64,000 nt of DNA from positions 62,001 through 126,000 of IMG/VR virus record IMGVR_UViG_3300008453_000584. One strand, written 5' to 3'. The translations under genes and the position numbers were made by a program. Positions 24,846-30,472 of this stretch are shown here, in pieces (the stretch's first letter is position 1; every line of letters begins with the position of its first letter). Under the pieces are notes generated by a model, which was not told the origin of the DNA, searched no databases, and saw nothing but the letters and a program-made list of their open reading frames with translations. The DNA is from a virus.

Positions 24846-25388
24846 TTAATAGAGAATATTGGTTACTCCTGCTATTAACTGACCTTGTTTTTGAAAAGCA
24901 TCTTCTTCCCAAGGCCTCTTTTCATAGGTAACATTTTCTAAATTAAATTCTTCGCCTTTCCAGTATACAATTCCTGTATTTTGGTCATAGGAGATGTCGC
25001 CGTCTTGGTATTGTGTGAGATGTATTGTTTCGTGGGAAAGTACTTCGATAGCATCTTCTCTATCTAGCTCTGCAATAAACAGGTAGTATATGCCATTGAA
25101 AGACCTAATATGAGCTTTAAGTTCGCCGTCAAACTGCGACTTTGCTTGGTCTGAGAGAGGGTTAATAACAACGGTGATGCCTGTTAGTCCGGCTTGGTCT
25201 AGAGCTATGCTTAGAGCAGTGTCGTAGTAAGTAGGCATACTGTTATTTACTACAGAATTGTTAAACGGTAATTCGACTTGCTTATAAGGCTCTTCTTGAG
25301 TGAAGTTGTTAGCCATCAATATTCCCGCTACTATTAGCAGTGTAACTACTCCGGTAGCTATTCCAATTTTTTTCCAGTTTGATTTCAT
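24846..25388 (-). CDS. Membrane-anchored HExxH putative metallopeptidase, 180 aa
   Basis: Residues 7-26 are a single N-terminal transmembrane helix, so most of the protein lies outside the cytoplasmic membrane. A zinc-binding HETIH motif is at 119-123 (in EVLSHETIHLTQYQDGD), and a downstream EED near 161 could give the third ligand. The family is not recognised and the sequence does not show the full MA-clan layout. Could act in lysis or envelope modification. It precedes the structured spacer and tRNA-Leu(TAG). Confidence 0.6.
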   Translation of the reverse strand: MKSNWKKIGIATGVVTLLIVAGILMANNFTQEEPYKQVELPFNNSVVNNSMPTYYDTALSIALDQAGLTGITVVINPLSDQAKSQFDGELKAHIRSFNGIYYLFIAELDREDAIEVLSHETIHLTQYQDGDISYDQNTGIVYWKGEEFNLENVTYEKRPWEEDAFQKQGQLIAGVTNILY

Positions 25389-25404
25389 TGTTGATAATTT
25401 TTAG

Positions 25405-25510
25405 CAGCCAGGGGAGGAATCGAACCTCCACGCTTAAATTAAGCGGACACTAAAAGTGCCTGTGTATATCCTTCGGTAGTCATATGCCTACACGTTTTCA
25501 CCACCTAGCT
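25405..25510 (-). tRNA. tRNA-like gene with enlarged D-arm, anticodon uncertain
   Basis: The minus strand pairs acceptor AGCTAGG/CCTGGCT and a perfect T-arm GGAGG-TTCGATT-CCTCC. A strong variable-arm hairpin CGCTTA-ATT-TAAGCG marks it as class II. The D-arm is oversized (about 40 nt between acceptor and anticodon arm instead of ~20), with an extra GTAG/CTAC hairpin. The anticodon arm can be drawn as AGGCA-CTTTTAG-TGTCC with an A-C mismatch, giving TTT, which would be Lys but is unexpected in a class II fold. The total of 106 nt is too long for a normal tRNA. It may be a tRNA with an insertion, a pseudogene, or a tRNA-like structural RNA. Confidence 0.5.
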
Positions 25511-25523
25511 TTTTATGCCTTTA

Positions 25524-25733
25524 TTACTTGATAGCTTGGTCGTGAGCAGATTTACCACCACCTACGGAGACGGTATCTTCACTACCTGAAATTTTAGCTA
25601 CAGTACTATCTGTTGCGACAACTGAGCTGTCTGCTACAGCGGTGCTATCAGCGCCGGTGTTTTCGGTTGAAGCGGATCCTCCGCAGGACATCATGGCAAA
25701 CATAACGGCAATTGCAAGAATTGTCTTTTTCAT
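25524..25733 (-). CDS. Small lipoprotein, 69 aa
   Basis: MKKTILAIAVMFAMMSCGG is a signal peptide with a lipobox cysteine at about residue 17 (MMSC, signal peptidase II). The mature part is short and rich in Ser, Thr, Val and Asp with no fold recognised. Small phage lipoproteins often alter the envelope or block superinfection; nothing in the sequence proves that. It follows a strong promoter at 25772-25802. Confidence 0.75.
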   Translation of the reverse strand: MKKTILAIAVMFAMMSCGGSASTENTGADSTAVADSSVVATDSTVAKISGSEDTVSVGGGKSAHDQAIK

Positions 25734-25771
25734 ACTTTTTTTTTAATTTTGATTTGTTAATAATTGTAGAA

Positions 25772-25802
25772 TAAATATAGAATAAAAACTTCAGACTTCC
25801 AA
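25772..25802 (-). promoter_or_regulatory. Bacteroidota-type promoter (TTGG-19-TATATTTA)
   Basis: Minus-strand TTGG (25799-25802) and TATATTTA (25772-25779) are 19 nt apart between the metzincin and lipoprotein genes. It would express the lipoprotein and perhaps the following RNA genes. Confidence 0.8.
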
Positions 25803-26711
25803 CTAAAGGCGGGCTCCTACCTTATTTTTTATAATTAACGTATCATTCTGTATATCTGTACAAGCTGTAGGGGTTGGTCCTATCCACCAGGATGCTAAAC
25901 AACTACTGCCAATAGAACCCATAATAGGACCTGTTAGACCGTTACATGGTTTGTATGTGTAAAGTAAATTACAATTAGCATCCCATTGGGCCTGGTGTAG
26001 TAAACCAACAGTATGTCCTGCTTCATGAGATACGCATACTCTAGTTCGTAAAGCATTGTAGCTTAGTGTATTAGTAAATACAAAACACGGAGTATCACTT
26101 CCCCAAAACATACTCCCTACATATGCTACACCTGCTACTCCTGGATATATTTCATTAGAAGTGGTAATTACTACTCTCATTCTTTTTGTTATACTAGCTT
26201 TAAGGTATACGCTTTCATCTGTAGTAACAATTACATTAAATTTAACATAGTCTTTAGATACACTATCTAATATTGTCTGTATATCTGCAGGGTATAATCC
26301 ACTTGGTAAGAGCTGTTTCGGTATACCGTTATTCCAAGATGGGCTGTTTAAGTAGTATCCATCGAAATCTAATAATATAACTGAGCTAGCACCCGGGTTA
26401 TTCCCGTACGGGTATGGATCACAGGCATTACCTATACCATCACCATCAGAATCTAATTGAGTTGAATTTGAAACTTTAGGACAGTTATCATTTATATCAG
26501 GGATACCATCTTTATCAAAATCTCTTAATTTGGTCGATCCTCCGACTCGAGCCATTTCAAACTCTATTCTAGTTTTGAATGAACTATTATCTAGAGGGCC
26601 AAAATCACAAATTTCAACTTTAGGATTACTTGGTTGATTAATTTTCTCTTTAGTACAGGTTGATAGCACTGCTATAAAAAGTATGCAGCAAAGCAATAAT
26701 CTAGTGTTCAT
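25803..26711 (-). CDS. Secreted lipoprotein metzincin-type metalloprotease with TSP3 repeats
   Basis: A 302-residue exported enzyme. MNTRLLLCCILFIAVLSTC is a lipoprotein signal with the modified Cys at 19. Residues about 64-100 (DFDKDGIPDINDNCP then LDSDGDGIGNACD) are thrombospondin type 3 calcium-binding repeats. The catalytic zinc site is the full metzincin motif HEAGHTVGLLH at 229-239, with a candidate Met-turn (GPIMGS) about 25 residues later. All three histidines and the catalytic Glu are present. It would be anchored in the outer membrane or released, and cut proteins outside the cell. Domain style is typical of Bacteroidota secreted proteins. A metzincin of this design is unusual in phage genomes; host origin is likely. 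Confidence 0.85.
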   Translation of the reverse strand: MNTRLLLCCILFIAVLSTCTKEKINQPSNPKVEICDFGPLDNSSFKTRIEFEMARVGGSTKLRDFDKDGIPDINDNCPKVSNSTQLDSDGDGIGNACDPYPYGNNPGASSVILLDFDGYYLNSPSWNNGIPKQLLPSGLYPADIQTILDSVSKDYVKFNVIVTTDESVYLKASITKRMRVVITTSNEIYPGVAGVAYVGSMFWGSDTPCFVFTNTLSYNALRTRVCVSHEAGHTVGLLHQAQWDANCNLLYTYKPCNGLTGPIMGSIGSSCLASWWIGPTPTACTDIQNDTLIIKNKVGARL

Positions 26712-26761
26712 TATAGTAAGGTTGTACTTATAATTAGTTTACAGCCTTAGCAGGACGTCGA

Positions 26762-27223
26762 TTATTTTTTGCATACTGAATCTGCAGCATAAGTCATCAG
26801 GGGGGAATTTCCTTTGTGTCTCACCTTATACCCCATCCCGGTTACTATACCTACTGCTGAAGTGAGAGCTTGGTTTGATTGGTATTTTGGGTCGGGATTA
26901 ATATCAATATCAATCCAGGTTGCTTTAATGTTTAATTCTGATCTTAGCAGTTCTGCTATTTCAACTGAAAACCAAACTTCGTTTAGTAGCCTTGGTGTGT
27001 TTTCTCTTTCTCTACCTGTGTTAAATTTTGAGAAAAGAACATGAGCTCCTTTTCCGGGCTTGTACAGCCCCACTACCAGGGCGTATACTGTTGTGAGTAA
27101 TCTATTTTGAGAATCGCATCCAATTAAAACTTCAACTCCGGGGTTCCTTTCTGTGTAATCTTTTACGTATTTAACTAGGTCTACTCTCTGCTTAGTGGAG
27201 AGTGTTTTAAACTCTCTTTCCAT
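26762..27223 (-). CDS. YkuK-family (DUF458) RNase H-like protein
   Basis: The 153-residue protein matches the YkuK/DUF458 layout: IGCDSQNR near 34-41 (first acidic strand), TVYALVVGLY, RLLNEVWFSVEIAELL, IDIDINPDPKYQSN and a C-terminal SPLMTYAADSVCK. The family is predicted to have an RNase H-like fold with acidic residues; its substrate is not well established. It lies between the metzincin gene and tRNA-Arg(TCT). Confidence 0.8.
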   Translation of the reverse strand: MEREFKTLSTKQRVDLVKYVKDYTERNPGVEVLIGCDSQNRLLTTVYALVVGLYKPGKGAHVLFSKFNTGRERENTPRLLNEVWFSVEIAELLRSELNIKATWIDIDINPDPKYQSNQALTSAVGIVTGMGYKVRHKGNSPLMTYAADSVCKK

Positions 27224-27253
27224 AGTCTTTAATTTTTACGTTTTACCAATCAG

Positions 27254-27325
27254 TAGTCTCACCAAGAATCGAACTTGGATCCACTGCTTAGAAGGCAGTT
27301 GTTCTATCCGTTGAACTATGAGACC
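27254..27325 (-). tRNA. tRNA-Arg(TCT)
   Basis: Minus-strand fold: acceptor GGTCTCA/TGAGACT, D-stem GTTC/GAAC, anticodon stem ACTGC/GCAGT with loop CTTCTAA (anticodon TCT), T-arm CCAAG-TTCGATT-CTTGG. Discriminator A; 72 nt. Confidence 0.95.
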
Positions 27326-27331
27326 AAAAAG

Positions 27332-27460
27332 GAAGAGTTGCTAACGAGCTTTGAATCTTACCTACGCACTGTGAGGTATCTCGTCTTCTTTGTTCGCATT
27401 GCCTGTTCATGGTGCACCAATTCCAGGTTGCCGTGCGTGTCAGTGTTATAACAACTCTTC
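27332..27460 (-). ncRNA. Structured spacer RNA closed by a 9-bp helix
   Basis: GAAGAGTTG (27332-27340) pairs perfectly with CAACTCTTC (27452-27460), and inside it TAAC (27342-27345) with GTTA (27445-27448) and ACGCAC (27364-27369) with GTGCGT (27433-27438). The interior contains the palindrome TGGTGCACCA. No convincing ORF is present. Long-range nested pairing suggests a folded RNA between tRNA-Arg(TCT) and the membrane protein gene. Strand is assumed from neighbours. Confidence 0.45.
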
Positions 27461-27479
27461 AAATCGTTTCGTTATATTC

Positions 27480-27782
27480 TTATCTATTTTGATCTCCTGC
27501 TTTTTTAATAGCAAGGATTGCTTTATCTACTCTTGAATCAACTTTCTTAGAGAGTTCTTGAATTTTTTGATCTGTACTTTTTGATACACTTCCTAGAGTT
27601 TCTGTTATATCTCTTATATCTTCTCTAAATGCTCTAACTTCATCTCTCATCTTTCTATGATCTATAACTACGTATATAACCGTAACAATCATTATACCTA
27701 AAAGAAACATTGAGATTGGGTGTGGTAGTGATGATACTACTACTTCATCAGAAAAACCAGGAAGTGTTTGTAACAGATACAT
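27480..27782 (-). CDS. Small membrane protein with coiled coil, 100 aa
   Basis: One transmembrane helix (ISMFLLGIMIVTVIYVVI, residues 23-40) is followed by a long charged coiled coil (HRKMRDEVRAFRED ... VDSRVDKAILAIKKAG). The same architecture is seen at 24315-24626. The protein is likely an inner-membrane protein with its C-terminus in the cytoplasm or periplasm. Function unknown. Confidence 0.7.
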   Translation of the reverse strand: MYLLQTLPGFSDEVVVSSLPHPISMFLLGIMIVTVIYVVIDHRKMRDEVRAFREDIRDITETLGSVSKSTDQKIQELSKKVDSRVDKAILAIKKAGDQNR

Positions 27783-27836
27783 AATCTTTAATTTTTGGTT
27801 TATAAAAAGGTATAGTACACTCTTAATATTGACTCC

Positions 27837-27892
27837 GACTCTTTTTCAAGCCAGCACCTCCGAAATGACGCTGACGTTGGGATAGGAGAGTC
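27837..27892 (-). ncRNA. Structured spacer RNA (nested stems)
   Basis: On the minus strand GACTCT (27892-27887) pairs with AGAGTC (27842-27837), and inside it GTCAGC (27875-27870) pairs with GCTGGC (27855-27850) using one G-T pair that is only a wobble on this strand, supporting minus-strand transcription. The surrounding stretch 27783-27961 has no gene. Confidence 0.4.
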
Positions 27893-27961
27893 TAACCTTT
27901 TTTCAAAGTTAAACAATAGAATTGAACTATAACACAACTCTATATCGAAAGCATACTATTG

Positions 27962-28032
27962 TGGATGATACTGGAATCGAACCAGCGCTTCAAGAGTCGG
28001 AGTCTCGCGTCCTGCCATTAGACGAATCACCC
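27962..28032 (-). tRNA. tRNA-Arg(CCG)
   Basis: Minus-strand fold: acceptor GGGTGAT/ATCATCC, D-stem GTC/GAC, anticodon stem CGAGA/TCTTG with loop CTCCGAC (anticodon CCG), T-arm GCTGG-TTCGATT-CCAGT. Discriminator A; 71 nt. Body resembles Glu/Gly-type tRNAs, so identity is read from the anticodon only. Confidence 0.8.
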
Positions 28033-28057
28033 ATCAGATCTGAAAAGATCTTTTCTG

Positions 28058-28131
28058 TTGACCCTGCTGGACTCGAACCAGCTACCCGCAGATTATGAGT
28101 CTGCTGCTCTAACCTGGTGAGCTAAGGGTCA
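28058..28131 (-). tRNA. tRNA-Met(CAT) or Ile2
   Basis: Minus-strand fold: acceptor TGACCCT/AGGGTCA, D-stem GCTC/GAGC, anticodon stem GCAGA/TCTGC with loop CTCATAA (anticodon CAT), T-arm GCTGG-TTCGAGT-CCAGC. It lacks the three G-C pairs of initiator tRNA, so it is elongator Met or a tRNA-Ile read with modified C34. It is the first gene after a promoter at 28144-28174. Confidence 0.9.
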
Positions 28132-28143
28132 CTGTTAATATTT

Positions 28144-28174
28144 TAAATATAGTGACTATTTATAAATATACAAA
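28144..28174 (-). promoter_or_regulatory. Bacteroidota-type promoter (TTTG-19-TATATTTA)
   Basis: Minus-strand TTTG (28171-28174) and TATATTTA (28144-28151) are 19 nt apart, 12 nt upstream of tRNA-Met. It reads leftward away from the plus-strand holin gene. Confidence 0.75.
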
Positions 28175-28208
28175 CGGTTTCAGTATCTTTAACTTAAATT
28201 TTTAAAAC

Positions 28209-28376
28209 ATGAAAGAACAAGTATTAGGCCTAGTAAGACACGCTTTAACTTTTGTCGGCGGTATTATCGTCGCTAAAGGACTTCTTGACGAGGCTCTTTT
28301 TCAAGAAGTACTCGGCGGAGTTATGACTCTAGTCGGTGCTGTTTGGTCAATTGCTTCTAAGAAGAAAGCAGCTTAA
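28209..28376 (+). CDS. Small holin-like protein (Pam3-gp28 type), 55 aa, plus strand
   Basis: This is the only supported plus-strand gene. The 55-residue protein starts MKEQVLGLVRHALTFVGGII and has two hydrophobic segments separated by LLDEALFQEVL, then ends WSIASKKKAA. This matches small phage holins of the Pam3-gp28 type by eye. A clear terminator follows at 28401-28426. A TATCTTTA box at 28184-28191 could be its -7 element, but no -33 box is seen at the usual spacing. It sits between tRNA-Met and tRNA-Glu, divergent from the former. Holins permeabilise the inner membrane at lysis; being separate from all other lysis and late genes is unusual. Confidence 0.8.
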   Translation: MKEQVLGLVRHALTFVGGIIVAKGLLDEALFQEVLGGVMTLVGAVWSIASKKKAA

Positions 28377-28400
28377 TCTAACTGTTCTCACTTTTTAATG

Positions 28401-28426
28401 AGCCGGCTTTATGCCGGCTTTTTTTT
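28401..28426 (+). terminator. Rho-independent terminator of the holin gene
   Basis: AGCCGGC-TTTAT-GCCGGCT (28401-28419) is followed by a T-run on the plus strand (28420-28426). There is no T-run on the minus strand, so it serves the plus-strand holin transcript. Confidence 0.92.
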
Positions 28427-28427
28427 G

Positions 28428-28499
28428 TACTCGGTACGGGAATCGAACCCGTATCTTATCCGTGAAAGGGATACGTCCTAACCGTTAGACGAACTGAGC
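28428..28499 (-). tRNA. tRNA-Glu(TTC)
   Basis: Minus-strand fold: acceptor GCTCAGT/ACCGAGT with one A-C mismatch, D-stem GTC/GAC, anticodon stem TATCC/GGATA with loop CTTTCAC (anticodon TTC), T-arm ACGGG-TTCGATT-CCCGT. Discriminator A; 72 nt. Confidence 0.93.
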
Positions 28500-28502
28500 G
28501 TG

Positions 28503-28573
28503 TTACTCCGACTGGGCTCGAACCAGGAACTGCAGAATCAAAATCTGTCGTGTTACCATTACACCACGGAGCA
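28503..28573 (-). tRNA. tRNA-Gln(TTG)
   Basis: Minus-strand fold: acceptor TGCTCCG/CGGAGTA, anticodon loop TTTTGAT (anticodon TTG), T-loop TTCGAGC. The outer pairs of the anticodon stem (A-C) and T-stem (C-T) are mismatched, so it may be slightly decayed. Discriminator A; 71 nt. Confidence 0.9.
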
Positions 28574-28579
28574 ATGTAG

Positions 28580-28651
28580 TAGAGTAGACAGGGCTCGAAC
28601 CTGCACGCACTTGCTCCCAAAGCAAGGGACCTACCATTGGTCAACTACTCT
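28580..28651 (-). tRNA. tRNA-Pro(TGG)
   Basis: Minus-strand fold: acceptor AGAGTAG/CTACTCT, anticodon stem CTTGC/GCAAG with loop TTTGGGA (anticodon TGG), T-arm GCAGG-TTCGAGC-CCTGT. Discriminator A; 72 nt. Confidence 0.94.
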
Positions 28652-28656
28652 ATTAG

Positions 28657-28728
28657 AGCTCCCATCCGGAATCGAACCGAATTATCTTGATTACAAGTCA
28701 AGTGCATCGCCTGCAATGCTTTGGGAGC
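28657..28728 (-). tRNA. tRNA-Thr(TGT)
   Basis: Minus-strand fold: acceptor GCTCCCA/TGGGAGC, D-stem GCAT/ATGC, anticodon stem CTTGA/TCAAG with loop CTTGTAA (anticodon TGT), T-arm TTCGG-TTCGATT-CCGGA. Discriminator T; 72 nt. Confidence 0.93.
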
Positions 28729-28734
28729 TGTTAG

Positions 28735-28807
28735 CGCGGATGGTAGGACTCGAACCTACAACCTTCGGTTTTGGAGACCGCAACTCTACCAATTGAGCTA
28801 CACCCAC
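28735..28807 (-). tRNA. tRNA-Trp(CCA)
   Basis: Minus-strand fold: acceptor GTGGGTG/CATCCGC, D-stem GCTC/GAGT, anticodon stem GCGGT/ACCGA with loop CTCCAAA (anticodon CCA), T-arm GTAGG-TTCGAGT-CCTAC. Discriminator G; 73 nt. It follows the HAD gene by 4 nt and is probably processed from the same transcript. Confidence 0.95.
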
Positions 28808-28811
28808 GTTT

Positions 28812-29315
28812 CTACTTATTCAATATGTCAATGATCTTCTTCTTTATACCAGCTTCTTTCAGACCCTGGTTATCTTTAGTTCTAACAAACTTATCCCTTG
28901 CATCTCCCTTGTCTAATAGGTCTTTTAAGTCTAAGTCGTCTAGAATAACAAACTGTTTTAAATCAAAGTGATTAATGAAATCCAGCACTTCATTTGCTCG
29001 GTTTTTTTCGAGCCAAGAAAAGCTTACAGGTTTATTCTTTGTAACAGATCTTGGCATTTTATTAATACCGTTATGCTTAAAGATTTCAGCTAACTGAACT
29101 AATCCCCAATGGTGCCTCCAATCAGAACTTACTACAATCTCTGCTTCTGTTTCTTCTACTATTTCGTTTAGGATCTTAACGCATTTCTCATCGAAAGGAT
29201 AAGGTACTCCGAGTTCTTTTGCCCATTCGTATTTTTTCCAAAAGTTAACTCTATTCCTCATAAATTGCTCTTCTGTTGCTACTACTCCGTCGATGTCTAA
29301 AAAAATTACTTTCAT
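28812..29315 (-). CDS. HAD-superfamily phosphatase-like protein (HAD_SAK type)
   Basis: The 167-residue protein has FLDIDGVV at residues 5-12 (motif I, nucleophile and acid/base aspartates), IVVSSDWR near 60-67 (motif II serine) and VILDDLDL near 128-135 (motif IV acidic pair). This short cap-less layout fits the HAD domain seen in phage RNA/DNA end-repair proteins and in 5'-nucleotidase-like enzymes. Its position at the head of a tRNA transcript would suit an RNA-repair role, but that is inference. Confidence 0.75.
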   Translation of the reverse strand: MKVIFLDIDGVVATEEQFMRNRVNFWKKYEWAKELGVPYPFDEKCVKILNEIVEETEAEIVVSSDWRHHWGLVQLAEIFKHNGINKMPRSVTKNKPVSFSWLEKNRANEVLDFINHFDLKQFVILDDLDLKDLLDKGDARDKFVRTKDNQGLKEAGIKKKIIDILNK

Positions 29316-29328
29316 ATACTTCAGTTAA

Positions 29329-29360
29329 TAAAAAAGCCCCAGATTTTTATATCCAGGGCT
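29329..29360 (-). terminator. Rho-independent terminator
   Basis: On the minus strand a 10-bp stem (plus-strand arms AGCCCCAGAT at 29335-29344 and ATCCAGGGCT at 29351-29360, with two G-T pairs on the minus strand) has a 6-nt loop and is followed by a run of six T. It would end transcription from the large RNA region before the HAD gene. Confidence 0.88.
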
Positions 29361-29387
29361 CTTTGTAAATTCTTATATTGGTAAAAG

Positions 29388-29468
29388 TTATCTTACAATA
29401 CATGCCCTGTTGCTTACTGGTTCTTGCCAGCTAGTCGTGGGGGTTGTGTATGTGTTAGATATCTTCAT
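29388..29468 (-). CDS. Possible 26-aa microprotein between RNA and terminator
   Basis: A short frame opens at ATG 29468 and ends at TAA 29388, reading MKISNTYTTPTTSWQEPVSN and so on. It lies between the large RNA and the terminator at 29329-29360. No Shine-Dalgarno is visible and such a length arises easily by chance. It may instead be part of the RNA. Confidence 0.25.
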   Translation of the reverse strand: MKISNTYTTPTTSWQEPVSNRACIVR

Positions 29469-29501
29469 ATGATTGTTACTTGTATAAATACACTTGATAA
29501 A

Positions 29502-30416
29502 TAAAAAACGACCTGAGACTACAGTCTTTATGTTAACTCTTTTGCAGCATTATTGATTCTCTGCTTGTCCAGTACCTTTTGAGCACTATGTTAACAATGC
29601 CGGTTGTTAGGTCAACCACCCCTTGAGGTGCTTTTATTGTGGTCTACTCTCTTCTTACTCTAACCGTTCTACCCTGCCGGGCAGATAAGTCCTTGCGGGA
29701 CTACGATCTTTTCATAAGAATCATTATTGGCTTGCGACCTTTAATGGCAATGGACAACCCATTACTGTGTAGGCATCTTTCGACCGCACCTGGCAAGCGC
29801 TTAAGCTTATTATGTTATTGTAATTTTGCAATCCAATGCAAATAAGTTTGACTTGTGGATTATAGAAGTAGTGGCTTGCCCTGAGCCTGCTCAGCTTTTG
29901 GCCGAGTTGATACTCAACTACTCCTTGAGATGTCCCCATCTCGGTTAACTTTAGACTACTTCATTACAACACCTTGGTAGGTAATCGTAAAGGATATTAG
30001 CAGCACCACCTGTTCTACATCTTACCTTTCGGTTTTAAGTACCCTTTCAGTTCTGGGCGTCGCAATAATATGGTTGGATAAACTATATGTCTTGCATGCA
30101 CCCTTCGGGTTAATCTTATTGCTCTTCCGAGCTCAACCAAACGACCCACATCGCTTAGTCTACCAACCACTTTCCCTACAGTGTTACCCTCAGTACTAAA
30201 GGTCAGTAGATATCCCGATTGCATACTCGAGCTCCTTCCGAAAGGAGCCGCAGATCCACTCAGTCAAATGAATCCACTTTATACCGGTTTCCCGGTTTAT
30301 TTAACGACTATATGCCGCCGACTGCTATTTACTACCGATCTTACTCTCGCAAGCGATTTCAGACCTTCGAAGGGATAACAGTATGTCAAAGAACTTCTGT
30401 TGTTATCTTCTTATCT
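29502..30416 (-). ncRNA. Large ornate non-coding RNA (GOLLD/ROOL-like candidate), about 0.9 kb
   Basis: This stretch has no convincing ORF but is full of stable hairpins. On the minus strand several are closed by GNRA tetraloops: GAGATG-GGGA-CATCTC (29927-29942), ACC-GAAA-GGT (30024-30033) and ACCGG-GAAA-CCGGT (30283-30296). Others are AGTCC-CGCAA-GGACT (29688-29702), GCTCCTT/AAGGAGC (30231-30248), CTGAG/CTCAG (29881-29894), AGTTG/CAACT (29905-29919), GGTTG/CAACC (29602-29617), CACC/GGTG (29617-29630), CTGC/GCAG (29674-29684) and ACCC/GGGT (30100-30110). A dedicated promoter lies at 30423-30453 and a T-rich stretch at 29502-29507 or the terminator at 29329 could end it. Size, ornate structure, phage origin and location next to a tRNA cluster resemble the GOLLD and ROOL RNA classes. 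Class and exact ends are not proven. Confidence 0.72.
30384..30395 (-). promoter_or_regulatory. boxA-like element AGTTCTTTGACA
   Basis: The minus strand reads AGTTCTTTGACA, 9 of 12 matches to boxA (TGCTCTTTAACA), about 28 nt downstream of the promoter of the large RNA. BoxA elements recruit antitermination factors on long untranslated RNAs such as rRNA, which would fit here. Confidence 0.4.
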
Positions 30417-30422
30417 ATAAAT

Positions 30423-30453
30423 TAAAGATAGCTTCTTTAATTCAGACTAACAA
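30423..30453 (-). promoter_or_regulatory. Bacteroidota-type promoter (TTGT-19-TATCTTTA) for the large RNA
   Basis: Minus-strand TTGT (30450-30453) and TATCTTTA (30423-30430) are 19 nt apart, directly after the GroEL gene and just upstream of the RNA region. It indicates that the RNA is an independent transcription unit starting near 30416. Confidence 0.7.
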
Positions 30454-30472
30454 CTTTTTTTTAATTTTTTTT

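Noticed and set aside
28155-28170. T4-type late promoter TATAAATA
   Set aside because: The sequence occurs in many AT-rich intergenic sites in both orientations without fixed distance to genes.
28456-28796. Short open frames across the tRNA genes on both strands
   Set aside because: They overlap cleanly folding tRNA genes and have the composition of translated tRNA sequence.
29639-30425. Open frames of 65-71 codons on both strands in the large RNA region
   Set aside because: They overlap one another in several frames, have no start signal and cross the hairpins; no frame is favoured.
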